Assembly (NCBI GenBank): GCA_964582715.1
Contig: CAZOSM010000002.1
Coordinates: 62,001-126,000 of the forward strand
Direction: 5' to 3'
DNA length: 64,000 nt
Origin: MFZZ01 sp964582715
Lineage (GTDB): Bacteria > Patescibacteriota > Microgenomatia > UBA1406 > GWC2-37-13
In this document: positions 33,443 through 42,780 of the stretch, piece after piece
How the letters are laid out: every line of letters begins with the position of its first letter
Numbering within the stretch: position 1 is the stretch's first letter
The notes under the pieces: model-generated
Told to the model about the DNA's origin: nothing
Database searches by the model: none
The model's input: only the letters and a program-made list of their open reading frames with translations
Made by a program: the position numbers and the translations under genes

Positions 33443-35541
33443 CCTAAAATAATTCTTCCATCAACCACAATAGTTTCTTCTCCTTTGGTAATAAGAGGAT
33501 TAATATCGATCTCAGTAATATCAGGATAGGTATGAAGGAGTTGCCCAACATACATTGCCGCTTTATAAGCAGCCTCAAGGTCAAGTGGAGGAGTGTTGCG
33601 GTATCCTTCAATAAGCTTGTTCAATTTACTTTGCTTTAGGTTCCATACAAAAAAGTCATATGAGAATGGATACACAAACTGCTTTACTTCTTTCATAAGC
33701 TCAGCATAAATACCTCCCAAACCAATCATAACCACAGTGCCAAAAGTGATATCTCGTTTGGCACCGACTATAAGTTCATGACCACTGTATTGTTTCTGCA
33801 GATAACATTCCCGTCCAGTTTCAGAAAGAGCAGCCATATGTCTGTATGCATCAATTAGTTCTTCCCAGGTATTAAGACCAGTTATGACACCTTTAACTTC
33901 TGTTTTATGAGTTATTTTGTCTGAAGCAATTTTAGCAACCAGTGGATATCCTTCTTTTTCAAGAACTGTTTTAACATCTTCCTCAGAAGTTACATGATAT
34001 GCTTTTGCTATTTTCAACCCTGAATAGGCGAGTAACTTAAGCGACTCAACCTGATTAAGATATGGATTTCCTTTGTTATCGAGTAATACTGTTTTGATAT
34101 CCAGATCATGTGAAGAAAATAACAGGTTTGAACTATAGTTTGCTGGAAGTGGTGACATTTCCAGGTGTTCTTTTCGATTCAAAATAAAAGACAATAAATA
34201 GGGAAGTTGGTCATACTCATAAAAAGAAGCCATGTTCTGTTCTTCAAAAAAATCCTGGGCTTCTTTTACAGAAGTTTCACCCATAAATACAGGGTAAATT
34301 GGTTTAAAGTACTTTGTGTTTGCCAGTTTATGCTGTGCTTCTGCTATTACTTTTGCTGTTGGCATAATCTCGGTGTTTGCCTGTGGAGTAAGAAGAATAA
34401 TAACAGCACCCACATCTTTTTCTTTACTGGTCGATTCAATAGCACGCTGGTAATCAAAAGCGCTTGCATCTCCCAAAAGGTCGATTGGGTTATGAATGGT
34501 AATTTTTGCACTGTCTCCAAAGGCCTTTGTGATTTGTTTTTTAGTAGCCTCGGATACCGTGACAAGAGATAATTGCTTATCTATAAGCTTATCTGCTAAA
34601 AGCACTCCCATACCACCAGCATTAGAAAGCACCAAGATATTTCTGGATGAAGGGATTCTGCCAAAACTAAAGAGCTGAAGCATCATCTGGAAATCAGCAT
34701 ACGAATGAACTCGTATTGCATAAGACTGTTGTACCGCAACTTCAAATACAGCGTCGTCACCAACCATGCTACCAGTATGAGACATCGCTGCTTTGGAGCC
34801 TGCTGCCGTGGAACCACCTTTCAATATTACTACTGGCTTTTCTTTAGCAACGCTGGCAAGTACTTCTCGAAATCGGGCTCCATCTGAGACATTTTCCAGA
34901 TACATACCTATTACTTTTGTGCTTTTATCTTCTGCCAAAAACTCTAAACAATCGGATTCATTAATAACGCTTTTATTACCTAAACTAATAAAATGAGAAA
35001 CTCCTTGGTTCTTATGAGCATTGAGAAAGTCAACGAATGCACTTCCTAAAGCACCGGATTGAGAAATAATACCGATATTACCTTTTGGTGCCGTATCTTT
35101 AAGAAATGTTGCATTAATACCTTTTTCTGTATTAATAAAGCCTAAACAGTTTGGTCCGAGTATTGTTAGGTTGTAATCTGTAATCTTTTTTTGAAGCTCT
35201 TCTTCGTGCTGTTTAGATTCTTCTGAATCCATCTCTTTAAATCCAGCTGCATAGATTAATACCTGTGTACAGCCAATCTGCTTTACTTCATCAAGAAGCT
35301 TAATAACAACAGGTGCCGGCACGGCAAAGACCACAAGGTCTACAGGCTTACCAATTGCAGAAAGTGAAGGATATACTTTTTTACCAAGAAGTTCTGTTTC
35401 TGTCGGGTGAATAAAATACATATTGCCTTCATAACCTTGTGCGATCATGTTTTTGGCAACCAAGTGACCCACTTTTTGTGCATCGGGAGATACTCCAACT
35501 ATTGCAATAGACGAAGGGTTAAAAAAGGTATTTAGGTCCAT
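33439..35541 (-). CDS. ADP-forming acetate/acyl-CoA synthetase (fused alpha-beta)
   Basis: This 700-aa protein joins both ACD subunits. The order is a CoA-binding Rossmann domain (SIAIVGVSPDAQKVG near the start), succinyl-CoA-synthetase-like ligase domains (GILGPNCLGF-type block ILGPNCLGFIN, phospho-His region SHTGSMVGDD), and an ATP-grasp domain from about residue 480 (PLVAKIASDKITHKTE, EIDINPLI). It converts acetyl-CoA plus ADP and Pi to acetate plus ATP, a typical fermentative ATP source. The start at 35541 is placed by TATATT 7 bases upstream. Confidence 0.9.
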   Translation of the reverse strand: MDLNTFFNPSSIAIVGVSPDAQKVGHLVAKNMIAQGYEGNMYFIHPTETELLGKKVYPSLSAIGKPVDLVVFAVPAPVVIKLLDEVKQIGCTQVLIYAAGFKEMDSEESKQHEEELQKKITDYNLTILGPNCLGFINTEKGINATFLKDTAPKGNIGIISQSGALGSAFVDFLNAHKNQGVSHFISLGNKSVINESDCLEFLAEDKSTKVIGMYLENVSDGARFREVLASVAKEKPVVILKGGSTAAGSKAAMSHTGSMVGDDAVFEVAVQQSYAIRVHSYADFQMMLQLFSFGRIPSSRNILVLSNAGGMGVLLADKLIDKQLSLVTVSEATKKQITKAFGDSAKITIHNPIDLLGDASAFDYQRAIESTSKEKDVGAVIILLTPQANTEIMPTAKVIAEAQHKLANTKYFKPIYPVFMGETSVKEAQDFFEEQNMASFYEYDQLPYLLSFILNRKEHLEMSPLPANYSSNLLFSSHDLDIKTVLLDNKGNPYLNQVESLKLLAYSGLKIAKAYHVTSEEDVKTVLEKEGYPLVAKIASDKITHKTEVKGVITGLNTWEELIDAYRHMAALSETGRECYLQKQYSGHELIVGAKRDITFGTVVMIGLGGIYAELMKEVKQFVYPFSYDFFVWNLKQSKLNKLIEGYRNTPPLDLEAAYKAAMYVGQLLHTYPDITEIDINPLITKGEETIVVDGRIILG

Positions 35542-35548
35542 ATATATG

Positions 35549-35554
35549 AATATA
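35549..35554 (-). promoter_or_regulatory. -10 box TATATT of the acyl-CoA synthetase gene
   Basis: Minus-strand TATATT plus 7 bases precedes the ATG at 35541. Confidence 0.5.
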
Positions 35555-35621
35555 CAATAAAATGATGTAAGAGTGATGTTAAAATCTTGTAAGTGATATT
35601 GTGTGTAAGCATAAGTGTTGA

Positions 35622-35627
35622 TAGTAT
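35622..35627 (+). promoter_or_regulatory. -10-like TAGTAT before the 35634 gene
   Basis: TAGTAT plus 6 bases precedes the ATG at 35634. Confidence 0.4.
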
Positions 35628-35633
35628 TGTTGC

Positions 35634-36569
35634 ATGATTGAGGCACCGGTTGCAGTACTCAAAATACCTTGGAACGTTAATACAGATGAATTAATATACC
35701 CACCCGATAATTCTGAATTGTGGGGAAGTCCAGACTTTAATCCACTGCTTGAAAGGGAGATGGTGCTGAGCCAAGAAGCAATTCAACTCACAAAGGAATT
35801 GGATCTTCATCCATACATGACTCCGTGTATTCAAGTAAATATTAATGGAGGACTTGCCGATCCCGAATGGAGGAATTGCCTTTGGCATAATATCCTTGCT
35901 GGTGAATTTAATAAAACGAATGCGGCACTACTTGGTCATTCTCCTGCAGATATTCTCAGAGCACAAGGGGAAGGTATTCTGCATGATGCTCCACAACGGC
36001 TAAATAAAGAACGGATGAGAAATAATGGTACCTGTTCCAATGGAGAATTTGTTACATGCAAAGTATCACCACAAGAATTGTTTGCCGCAGAATGGAATGA
36101 AGATCCAGTAGACGGAGTGCCAGGACTTGAATTTTTTAGCAAAGAAGTACTCATTCCCACTCGAGTGACACATTTAAAATGGGATGGTTTTTATGATGGG
36201 ACATGGACAACAGAAGATATGATGGCACGGCTTATGGATAGCTCTGTTGCAGCTGTTCGTAACGCTGATGGCGCCTATGGCCTTGATACCATTATGGATC
36301 CTTTTACAAGAATAGACATGTTGAAGCGATATAAACCAAAGCTGCATGAAGAAGGACTAAAACCTGAATACTATGGAAGACGAACATTTGATGTACTTGA
36401 AGAGATAACAAGAGAATCCATACCATACTTAACTTCTATGGCAATGCAAGCAAACCCTGAGTTTATGGAGACGTATTACAAAGGCAATTATGTAGAACTT
36501 ATTAAAAATATAGTCGATGGCAATGTACCTTTTCCCACATCGACTGTAGACTACCCAATTAAGTGGTGA
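35634..36569 (+). CDS. Hypothetical 311-aa protein
   Basis: I do not recognise this protein. It is soluble, with no signal peptide or membrane helix, rich in Asn, Trp and Pro. It has a Cys pair in NNGTCSNGEFVTCKV near residues 130-145 and a helical C-terminal third. No nucleotide-binding or catalytic motif stands out. The start follows TAGTAT plus 6 bases. The next -10 box (for the ABC permease) begins directly at its stop codon, so it may be its own unit. It could be an enzyme restricted to this lineage. Confidence 0.6.
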   Translation: MIEAPVAVLKIPWNVNTDELIYPPDNSELWGSPDFNPLLEREMVLSQEAIQLTKELDLHPYMTPCIQVNINGGLADPEWRNCLWHNILAGEFNKTNAALLGHSPADILRAQGEGILHDAPQRLNKERMRNNGTCSNGEFVTCKVSPQELFAAEWNEDPVDGVPGLEFFSKEVLIPTRVTHLKWDGFYDGTWTTEDMMARLMDSSVAAVRNADGAYGLDTIMDPFTRIDMLKRYKPKLHEEGLKPEYYGRRTFDVLEEITRESIPYLTSMAMQANPEFMETYYKGNYVELIKNIVDGNVPFPTSTVDYPIKW

Positions 36570-36575
36570 TACACT
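36570..36575 (+). promoter_or_regulatory. -10 box TACACT of the ABC permease operon
   Basis: TACACT begins at the base after the preceding TGA stop and lies 7 bases before the ATG at 36583. Confidence 0.5.
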
Positions 36576-36582
36576 GTACTTC

Positions 36583-37374
36583 ATGCAGAAGTACCGGCAA
36601 CTCTTCCTGGTGACCATTGATCAGTATTTTGTATACCGAGTCAACTTTATTCTTTGGAGATTTCGAGTAGTTTTGAACCTTATTCTTATTTACTCACTCT
36701 GGAGTGCTATTTATTTAAATCAAAGAATTATCGAAGGATATACTCAAACCGAGATGCTCACCTATGTACTGGTGATTAGTTTTCTTTCTGACTTTGTCCT
36801 TTCTAGCAAAATTCATGAGCTTGGGGCAGAGATACTTAATGGAGATATCATCAACAGACTTCTCAAACCGTGGAATTTTTTTGGATATCTTATTACCAAG
36901 GAAGTTGCAGATAAAACAGTAAATATTTCATGTGCTGTTATTGAAATTACAGTATTGATTTTATTACTCAAACCACATCTTGTCTTACCACCAGAACCTC
37001 TTGCCATTTTACTAATTCTTCTTCATATCATAATTGGGCTCTCTCTTTCATTTTTTCTTTCATTTAGTATCTCTTTGTTTGCATTTTGGTCAGCAGAGAT
37101 ATGGGCACCGCGGTTTATTTATTTTATTCTGGTATTTGTACTTGCCGGGAATTATTTTCCGTTATCTATTCTGCCTGAGCCAATTTATAACGCTCTCATC
37201 TACACACCGTTTCCTTATTTCATTTTTATCCCGGCTCAACTCTACATTAAGGGACTTGCAGGTTATGACATAACGTTTTTGCTCATTGGACTTGTATGGG
37301 TTTTTCTAACATATCTATTTGCAAAGTGGTTATGGAAGAAAGGAATTAAACAATATAGCTTTTATGGGAGGTAA
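36583..37374 (+). CDS. ABC-2-type permease (DUF990-like), first of pair
   Basis: This 263-aa protein has six hydrophobic segments (from about 22, 56, 105, 150, 180 and 230) and the pattern of the ABC2_membrane_6/DUF990 family: ILNGDIINRLLKPW near residue 84 is the typical coupling region. With the next two genes it forms an ABC exporter (two permeases plus one ATPase). The substrate is unknown; related systems export lipids, drugs or polymers. Confidence 0.82.
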   Translation: MQKYRQLFLVTIDQYFVYRVNFILWRFRVVLNLILIYSLWSAIYLNQRIIEGYTQTEMLTYVLVISFLSDFVLSSKIHELGAEILNGDIINRLLKPWNFFGYLITKEVADKTVNISCAVIEITVLILLLKPHLVLPPEPLAILLILLHIIIGLSLSFFLSFSISLFAFWSAEIWAPRFIYFILVFVLAGNYFPLSILPEPIYNALIYTPFPYFIFIPAQLYIKGLAGYDITFLLIGLVWVFLTYLFAKWLWKKGIKQYSFYGR

Positions 37375-37382
37375 TAAATAAT

Positions 37383-37501
37383 CTATAAAGCAAACGAGAG
37401 GAACAGGTGGCACGAGCCAGAGGCCTTGACCAAATGCGTTGGTATTTTGACACGCATTTGTCGAGGTGGCGAGGGGCAGAATCTGGGACGCGACTTTATA
37501 G
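37383..37501. other. Structured intergenic element inside the ABC operon (119 bp)
   Basis: Outer arms CTATAAAG / CTTTATAG enclose an internal hairpin CAAATGCGT (37431-37439) / ACGCATTTG (37452-37460) and smaller pairs such as TGGC/GCCA. It separates the two permease genes. The word GAGAGGAACAGGTGGC and the 3' GAATCTGG recur in modified form at 63057-63076 and 63219-63227. A GTG-started ORF runs through it but is not believed. Confidence 0.5.
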
Positions 37502-37520
37502 CAAAATATCGACAAAATAT

Positions 37521-38303
37521 ATGAGAAAAAACTGGAACATATTCTGGCTATTTGCATTGTACAGCTTAAAGGTCACATTCCGCCATCCAGCTGGTGTAGT
37601 GCTTTTTATGCTGGGCAAGATTATAAGGTTTGGTATGTTTTTTTTGTTTGTGCTTGTGCTGGTGTATAGTACCAAAGTTCTTGTAGGGTACACCCCAGAA
37701 CAGACAATCATTTTTTATCTTACGTACAATATTATAGACAGTATCGCACAACTCATGTTTAGAGAAGTATATAGGTTTAGGCAACTGGTTATCTCAGGGG
37801 AGTTTGATACTGTGCTTGTTAAACCATATCATCCATTCCTCAAAATACTTGTCGGTGGGGTCGATGTACTGGATGCGCTTATTTCCGTTTTGTACATAGG
37901 TCTTGCAATCTTCTTTATTATGAATTTACCAGAGTTTTCAGCTATACATCTTCTCTTATATATTGCACTCATTATCAATGCGCTTATTATTGCAACCAGT
38001 TTTCATATAGGCGTTCTGGCCATGGGGATTCTCACAACAGAAGTGGATCATGCGATTATGATATACCGTGATATGACCAGGCTTGGTACTTTTCCTATAG
38101 ATATTTATAAACAACCAATTAGATTTATTTTTACTTTTGTCATACCAATCGGGATTATGATTTCAATACCTGTCAAAAGTTTATTAAACTTATTATCTGT
38201 TGAAGTCTATGTAATCAGTTTTGTATTTTCTATTGCTAGTTTGGTACTATCTCTAAAACTCTGGAATTATGCTTTAAGGAAATACCAGAGCTGGGGTGGG
38301 TAA
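37521..38303 (+). CDS. ABC-2-type permease (DUF990-like), second of pair
   Basis: This 260-aa protein has six hydrophobic segments and the family coupling motif FRQLVISGEFDTVLVKP near residue 90, paralogous to ILNGDIINRLLKPW of its partner. ATG 37521 is chosen because the upstream in-frame extension to a GTG at 37407 runs through the structured element and is rich in Arg, unlike a membrane protein start. It pairs with the preceding permease and the following ATPase. Confidence 0.82.
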   Translation: MRKNWNIFWLFALYSLKVTFRHPAGVVLFMLGKIIRFGMFFLFVLVLVYSTKVLVGYTPEQTIIFYLTYNIIDSIAQLMFREVYRFRQLVISGEFDTVLVKPYHPFLKILVGGVDVLDALISVLYIGLAIFFIMNLPEFSAIHLLLYIALIINALIIATSFHIGVLAMGILTTEVDHAIMIYRDMTRLGTFPIDIYKQPIRFIFTFVIPIGIMISIPVKSLLNLLSVEVYVISFVFSIASLVLSLKLWNYALRKYQSWGG

Positions 38304-38312
38304 TAAATTATT

Positions 38313-38318
38313 TATAAC
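38313..38318 (+). promoter_or_regulatory. -10-like TATAAC before the ABC ATPase gene
   Basis: TATAAC plus 6 bases precedes the ATG at 38325, a possible internal promoter of the ABC unit. Confidence 0.4.
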
Positions 38319-38324
38319 CTTAAT

Positions 38325-39287
38325 ATGATCTCAGTACAAAATCTTTCGAAAATATATAAAACCGCAGAAAAAACCGGAAATCCTCTTAAAGATTTCTTTA
38401 ATAGAACATATAAAGAACATACTGCTTTAGATAAGATCTCATTTGAGATAGAGGATAACGATTTAGTAGGTTTTATTGGCCCAAATGGTGCTGGAAAAAC
38501 TACCACTATGAAAATTCTTGCCGGCATTTTATATCCAACCTCAGGTAAAGTACGTGTGATGGGGCATACCCCCTTTGAAAAACACCCAAATTATTTAAAG
38601 AAAATGGCATTCATTATGGGGCAAAAGAACCAATTACTCTGGGAGCTACCTCCAACAGATAGCTACAGACTCAACAAAGAGATTTATGAAGTTCCTGATG
38701 CAGAATATAAAAAGACACTTGGTGAACTAACAGAACTTCTCAAGGTCCAAGAGTTTATAAAAAGACCTGTGAAAACGTTATCACTAGGTCAACGTATGCG
38801 GGCCGAGCTTATTGGCGCACTTATTCATAAACCAAAAGTTCTCTTTCTCGATGAACCGACCATTGGTCTTGATATTTTTGCCCAAACTACTATTATCAAC
38901 TTTATAAAAGCCTATCAGGAAAAGTATAACGCTACTATTATATTAACCTCACATTATATGCAGGATGTGCAGAGGCTTGCCAAACGAGTTATCCTTATAG
39001 ATCATGGCCAGATTATTTATGATGGTAAACTACAACGGTTGGTAGAGAAGTATTCCCAAACAAAAACAGTAACCATTATTCTTTCTAAAAAGATAGATGA
39101 ATCAAAACTAAAATTACCTAAAGAAATAACGGTTGACTACCAATATCCTCAACTCAAAATATCTTCACCAAAAGCAAAAATAGAGCAAGTGCTGCAGTAT
39201 ATTCTGAAACAAACTGAGTATATTGACATGACAATAGAGAATGAACCTCTAGAAGAGATCGTGAAGAAGTCGTTTACTAACACCTAA
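38325..39287 (+). CDS. ABC transporter ATP-binding protein
   Basis: This 320-aa ATPase energises the two upstream permeases. It has Walker A IGPNGAGKTTTM (about 52-63), Q-loop FIMGQKNQL, a signature motif altered to LSLGQRMRAEL (LSGGQ replaced by LSLGQ), Walker B VLFLDEPTIGLD, and the H-loop TSHYMQD. The LSLGQ variant is usual for the DUF990-associated ATPases. A C-terminal regulatory domain of about 90 residues follows. Its stop abuts the convergent SIMPL gene. Confidence 0.9.
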   Translation: MISVQNLSKIYKTAEKTGNPLKDFFNRTYKEHTALDKISFEIEDNDLVGFIGPNGAGKTTTMKILAGILYPTSGKVRVMGHTPFEKHPNYLKKMAFIMGQKNQLLWELPPTDSYRLNKEIYEVPDAEYKKTLGELTELLKVQEFIKRPVKTLSLGQRMRAELIGALIHKPKVLFLDEPTIGLDIFAQTTIINFIKAYQEKYNATIILTSHYMQDVQRLAKRVILIDHGQIIYDGKLQRLVEKYSQTKTVTIILSKKIDESKLKLPKEITVDYQYPQLKISSPKAKIEQVLQYILKQTEYIDMTIENEPLEEIVKKSFTNT

Positions 39288-40037
39288 TTATCTCTTCTCA
39301 AAGTAAAGAGTCACAACAGATGTGATCTCCTGGGATCCTGGCTGAATACTTGGTCCACCGCCACCACCAAGTGCTCTAGATTCTGCGACTGCATACATTG
39401 GCACAGGTCCACCTGATGTCTGAGAATGTTCAACCACGTTAACAACTTTACCTAACTTAATGCCAAGAGAATCTGCAAGTTCTTGTGCTTGTTGTTTTGC
39501 ATTTTCTATAGCTTTGTTTCTTGCTTGTGCTCTATACTCTTCTGGGCTTGCAACCTGAAAGCTTGTGCCTTGTACCTGGTTTGCACCAGCAGTGGTTGCC
39601 GCTTCAATGACTTGGGAAACTTGTGCAACATCTTCTGTTTTAATAGAGACAGTTACATTTCCATCATAACCGTCCTGTCTTTCGGTTCCACTTGAGTAAT
39701 CATATGATGGATAAATCGAGTAGTTTGAAGTTTGGATATTACTTTTATCTATTCCAAGGTCAGCCATAGCTTGAATAATGGCATTATTTACTTCATCAAT
39801 TTCGGTTTGGGCTGCTTCTGCTGTCTGCACATTTTGAACAGAAACTCCAACATCTATTTTTGCTGTATCTGGGACAACTTCTACCTTTCCTTCACCAACC
39901 ACAGAAAGTTCTTGCGATTGGTTAGAGGTTGTAACAGAAACTGGGAAAGAAATATTCAAAAGTTTAACTGCCACCATAAAGATAAAAAGCACTACAAAGA
40001 AAAAGATGATTGTTGAGGTTTGTTTAAACATATTCAT
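39288..40037 (-). CDS. SIMPL-domain (DUF541) protein
   Basis: This 249-aa protein has an N-terminal membrane anchor (about 10-30) and a SIMPL/DUF541 domain outside: LSVVGEGKVEVVPDTAKID (about 42-60), a QTSNYSIYPSYDYSSG block, and ARNKAIENAKQQAQELADSLG. Members form oligomeric rings at the envelope; function is unclear. A Gly-rich stretch (ALGGGGGPS) lies near the end. The stop codon directly follows that of the ABC ATPase on the other strand. Confidence 0.85.
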   Translation of the reverse strand: MNMFKQTSTIIFFFVVLFIFMVAVKLLNISFPVSVTTSNQSQELSVVGEGKVEVVPDTAKIDVGVSVQNVQTAEAAQTEIDEVNNAIIQAMADLGIDKSNIQTSNYSIYPSYDYSSGTERQDGYDGNVTVSIKTEDVAQVSQVIEAATTAGANQVQGTSFQVASPEEYRAQARNKAIENAKQQAQELADSLGIKLGKVVNVVEHSQTSGGPVPMYAVAESRALGGGGGPSIQPGSQEITSVVTLYFEKR

Positions 40038-40092
40038 AGATTTTCATTATTTCAAATTTTAAAAATCTTGTCAATGAAGTCTTACTATAAGC

Positions 40093-41832
40093 TTATGTCC
40101 TTTTATAGATTCGTATTACCGGATGATCAAATACCGTCCAGGTTTCTTCTGACTGTTCATCTGGAAACTCAATAAGAGTACGTCCAAAAAACTCAATACG
40201 GGGATATGACGTAAATTCTGCTACCTGTTGATACCTCATCCCTCCCGAGAATAACCTGTCATAATAGGTATTCACTTCCGGATACTCATTTCGTAGTTTT
40301 GTACAACGATCAGACTCATATACAAGCCAACTGTCCTGAATAGTAAAAGTATCATTTACACCGGGAACATAACACGTATGATTTGCAAACACTCTTCGTG
40401 AAGGAATAAAGATAAAATCAGCTTCATTAATATGGCTTTCCAGCTCTTGAGACAATTCATTCAAGATATGTAAATCATAAAAATTAAAAGAGATATACTT
40501 GTAAGGTTTTGCTTCTTCTACTAGTTTTTGATTATCTGGATCAACTACCGGTACATCTATAACATTCGCCGTTTCAGAAAGAATATATGAATCCTCAGGC
40601 ATATTTTCATAAACCCATTCCGACGCTTTAAACCGCACATCTTGAGTGGCATAAATGGTTGTATAGGCAATTCCAGGAATAATTGCAGCTGTCATAACAC
40701 ATATAACAGTCACTTGAGGAATAATCTTGATACGGATATATTTCTTCATTAATGCGTATAACTTAATTAACATCAAAAAAGCAATGAGAACCATTAGAGG
40801 GAAAAGAGGAGAAGAAAATCTGCTCCATTTGGCATAAAACAACGAATTAGGGATGAAAAAAAGTAAAAACTGAATTCGGAGAAAATTGTATCGAGCGTTT
40901 AGCGGTAAAAGGAAAAATCCGAGTACAAATAGTATTAGGACAGGCCACCCTAAACTATAAGGAAAAATCGATATAAATTGGAATAGAAATGGAATTGTAT
41001 ATTCAAATTGCCTTGTATAGAAAGCTTTATATTCACCCAGTCCCACGGCAGATTCGTACTGCATGGATCCTCTAAACTCCTCAAAAGCTATCATATTGTA
41101 AGGTGAGGTGATGACAAAAAAGACTCCTGCAATAATCAAAAACTTAGCTCCTTCAAACATAATCTGCACAAAGACCCGCCATTCCCATTTGTGGATTGCA
41201 TACATAATAAGTGCAACCGCTGGAATTGCACCAAATGCCAATGCAGACACCTTTGTACCAAGTGCTATTCCAAACGTAACTGCGCTATAACGAGTAAAAG
41301 AAGATACCGATATCTCTTCTTTCAACAACCGAACAGCAAAATACAAGAGAACTGCATAAAACAGCATCAGTACAGACTCTGTAGTTCCAAAGTGAGAAAA
41401 CTGCACAAAGGCGGGAACACTTGTAAAGAACAATACTGCAGCATATAAAGCTGCATTGTGCATTTTAATAAAACGCCTGAGTATGGTAATAAGGACAATG
41501 ACCGTAAGAACAGAAGAAGTTGCTGATATAAGCCGTAGTGCAAGAGCAGTATGTTCAAACGTAGTACCTTCATATATAAGTGATATAAAAGGCACAAGAA
41601 TATAAGCGAGATATAAAGTAAACTGGCCATAGGCAAAGAAATGGGGATTAAAACACTCTGTTGTACCAAATTCTTCACAAGAGAGCTGATTGATAGCGAC
41701 AACCATATTTCTCTCGTCAGGATGCATTGGAAAGGGCAACCCCCAGTCAAGACCTATAAAACGGGTTCCCATTAGAAATAGAAAGAGTAGAAAAAGAAAA
41801 AAATATCGCGTATTATTAAAGATGGATTTCAT
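40093..41832 (-). CDS. GT39/ArnT-like membrane glycosyltransferase
   Basis: This 579-aa protein has an N-terminal helix, then the first extracytoplasmic loop FPMHPDERNMVVAINQL with the DE pair typical of dolichyl/undecaprenyl-phosphate-sugar-dependent mannosyltransferases, and about ten further membrane helices to residue 430. The last 150 residues are a soluble extracytoplasmic domain. It probably transfers a sugar from a lipid carrier to surface proteins or glycans. The start at 41832 is preferred over 41859; a TAAAAC box lies 8 bases before it. Confidence 0.8.
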   Translation of the reverse strand: MKSIFNNTRYFFLFLLFLFLMGTRFIGLDWGLPFPMHPDERNMVVAINQLSCEEFGTTECFNPHFFAYGQFTLYLAYILVPFISLIYEGTTFEHTALALRLISATSSVLTVIVLITILRRFIKMHNAALYAAVLFFTSVPAFVQFSHFGTTESVLMLFYAVLLYFAVRLLKEEISVSSFTRYSAVTFGIALGTKVSALAFGAIPAVALIMYAIHKWEWRVFVQIMFEGAKFLIIAGVFFVITSPYNMIAFEEFRGSMQYESAVGLGEYKAFYTRQFEYTIPFLFQFISIFPYSLGWPVLILFVLGFFLLPLNARYNFLRIQFLLFFIPNSLFYAKWSRFSSPLFPLMVLIAFLMLIKLYALMKKYIRIKIIPQVTVICVMTAAIIPGIAYTTIYATQDVRFKASEWVYENMPEDSYILSETANVIDVPVVDPDNQKLVEEAKPYKYISFNFYDLHILNELSQELESHINEADFIFIPSRRVFANHTCYVPGVNDTFTIQDSWLVYESDRCTKLRNEYPEVNTYYDRLFSGGMRYQQVAEFTSYPRIEFFGRTLIEFPDEQSEETWTVFDHPVIRIYKRT

Positions 41833-41931
41833 TTTTGATTGTTTTAAAAATAAAAACAACTTGCATTTTTGCTCATTTCTTACTATTATATGACTTTATT
41901 ATTTATAAATGAATCACAGATTCGATTGAAC

Positions 41932-41937
41932 TAAAAT
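41932..41937 (+). promoter_or_regulatory. -10 box TAAAAT of rpsF
   Basis: TAAAAT plus 7 bases precedes the ATG at 41945. This favours 41945 over the in-frame ATG at 41939. Confidence 0.6.
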
Positions 41938-41944
41938 AATGTTT

Positions 41945-42247
41945 ATGAATACGTACGAATTTACCTTCTTGGTAGAAGACGCAAAAGCAATTACACCTGT
42001 TGAAAAAGCTCTTGAATCTTTCTCAGGGAAAAAATTAAATGAAAACGCATGGGGAAAACGACTTCTCGCATACCCAATTGATAAAGTTACAGGCGCAGAA
42101 TACTACACCTGGCATATTCAAATTGAAACAGATAAGCTTGAAGACTTCAAGAAAAAGCTCAATTATGACAAACTTGTCCTTCGCTATTTATTATTAGCTC
42201 AGGAAGAAATGCCTGAAAAAAGCACTAAAAAAGAAAAGAAATCTTAA
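41945..42247 (+). CDS. rpsF: 30S ribosomal protein S6
   Basis: This 100-aa S6 starts with MNTYEFTFLVED, matching the family's MRxYEixfi start. It also has GKRLLAYPIDKVTGAEYYTW and KKLNYDKLVLRYLLL. The short Lys-rich tail is typical. It heads the conserved rpsF-ssb-rpsR operon with a leaderless promoter. Confidence 0.93.
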   Translation: MNTYEFTFLVEDAKAITPVEKALESFSGKKLNENAWGKRLLAYPIDKVTGAEYYTWHIQIETDKLEDFKKKLNYDKLVLRYLLLAQEEMPEKSTKKEKKS

Positions 42248-42281
42248 GTACAATAAGTTAATTACCAATTTATAAGAATAT

Positions 42282-42761
42282 ATGTCAAGCAGATCGATTA
42301 ATAAAGTAGTATTACTTGGAAACCTTACTCGCGACCCAGAATTAAAATATACACCAGCAGGAACTGCTGTTTGTACATTTGGACTTGCAACCAACCGTTC
42401 ATGGACAACCCAAGACGGTCAGACAAAAGAAGAAGCACAATATCACCGAATCGTAGCTTGGCAGAAACTTGCAGAACTTTGTAGCAAACTTTTAACAAAA
42501 GGGAGAAAAGTATATTTAGAAGGTCGAATTACCTACCGAGAATATACTGATAAAAATGGTCAGCAAAGAAACATCACAGAGATTGTTCTGGATGATTTTA
42601 TAGTATTTAGTGATGGTAAGCGCGGAGAAGCTGGTACTGACGAAGGACAAGAGGACAATGGTTCTGAATCTCAAGAAGAGATGTCACAAGAAGAAGCTGC
42701 ACCAGCGCCTACCCAATCAGGAAATGATGAAGATGTTAACCCAGATGATATTCCATTCTAA
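42282..42761 (+). CDS. ssb: Single-stranded DNA-binding protein
   Basis: This 159-aa SSB has the OB fold (INKVVLLGNLTRDPELKYTP, then FGLATNRSW, YHRIVAWQKLAELC, VYLEGRITYREYTDKNGQ), an acidic disordered linker (about 112-148) and the C-terminal tip DPDDIPF-like NPDDIPF that recruits repair proteins. It lies in rpsF-ssb-rpsR order. A weak TATAAG box lies 5 bases upstream. Confidence 0.95.
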   Translation: MSSRSINKVVLLGNLTRDPELKYTPAGTAVCTFGLATNRSWTTQDGQTKEEAQYHRIVAWQKLAELCSKLLTKGRKVYLEGRITYREYTDKNGQQRNITEIVLDDFIVFSDGKRGEAGTDEGQEDNGSESQEEMSQEEAAPAPTQSGNDEDVNPDDIPF

Positions 42762-42780
42762 TTTTTAATTATTAATATAT

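Noticed and set aside
37407..37520. N-terminal extension of the second ABC permease from a GTG at 37407
   Set aside because: The extension is Arg-rich and runs through the folded element. ATG 37521 begins a normal membrane-protein N-terminus.
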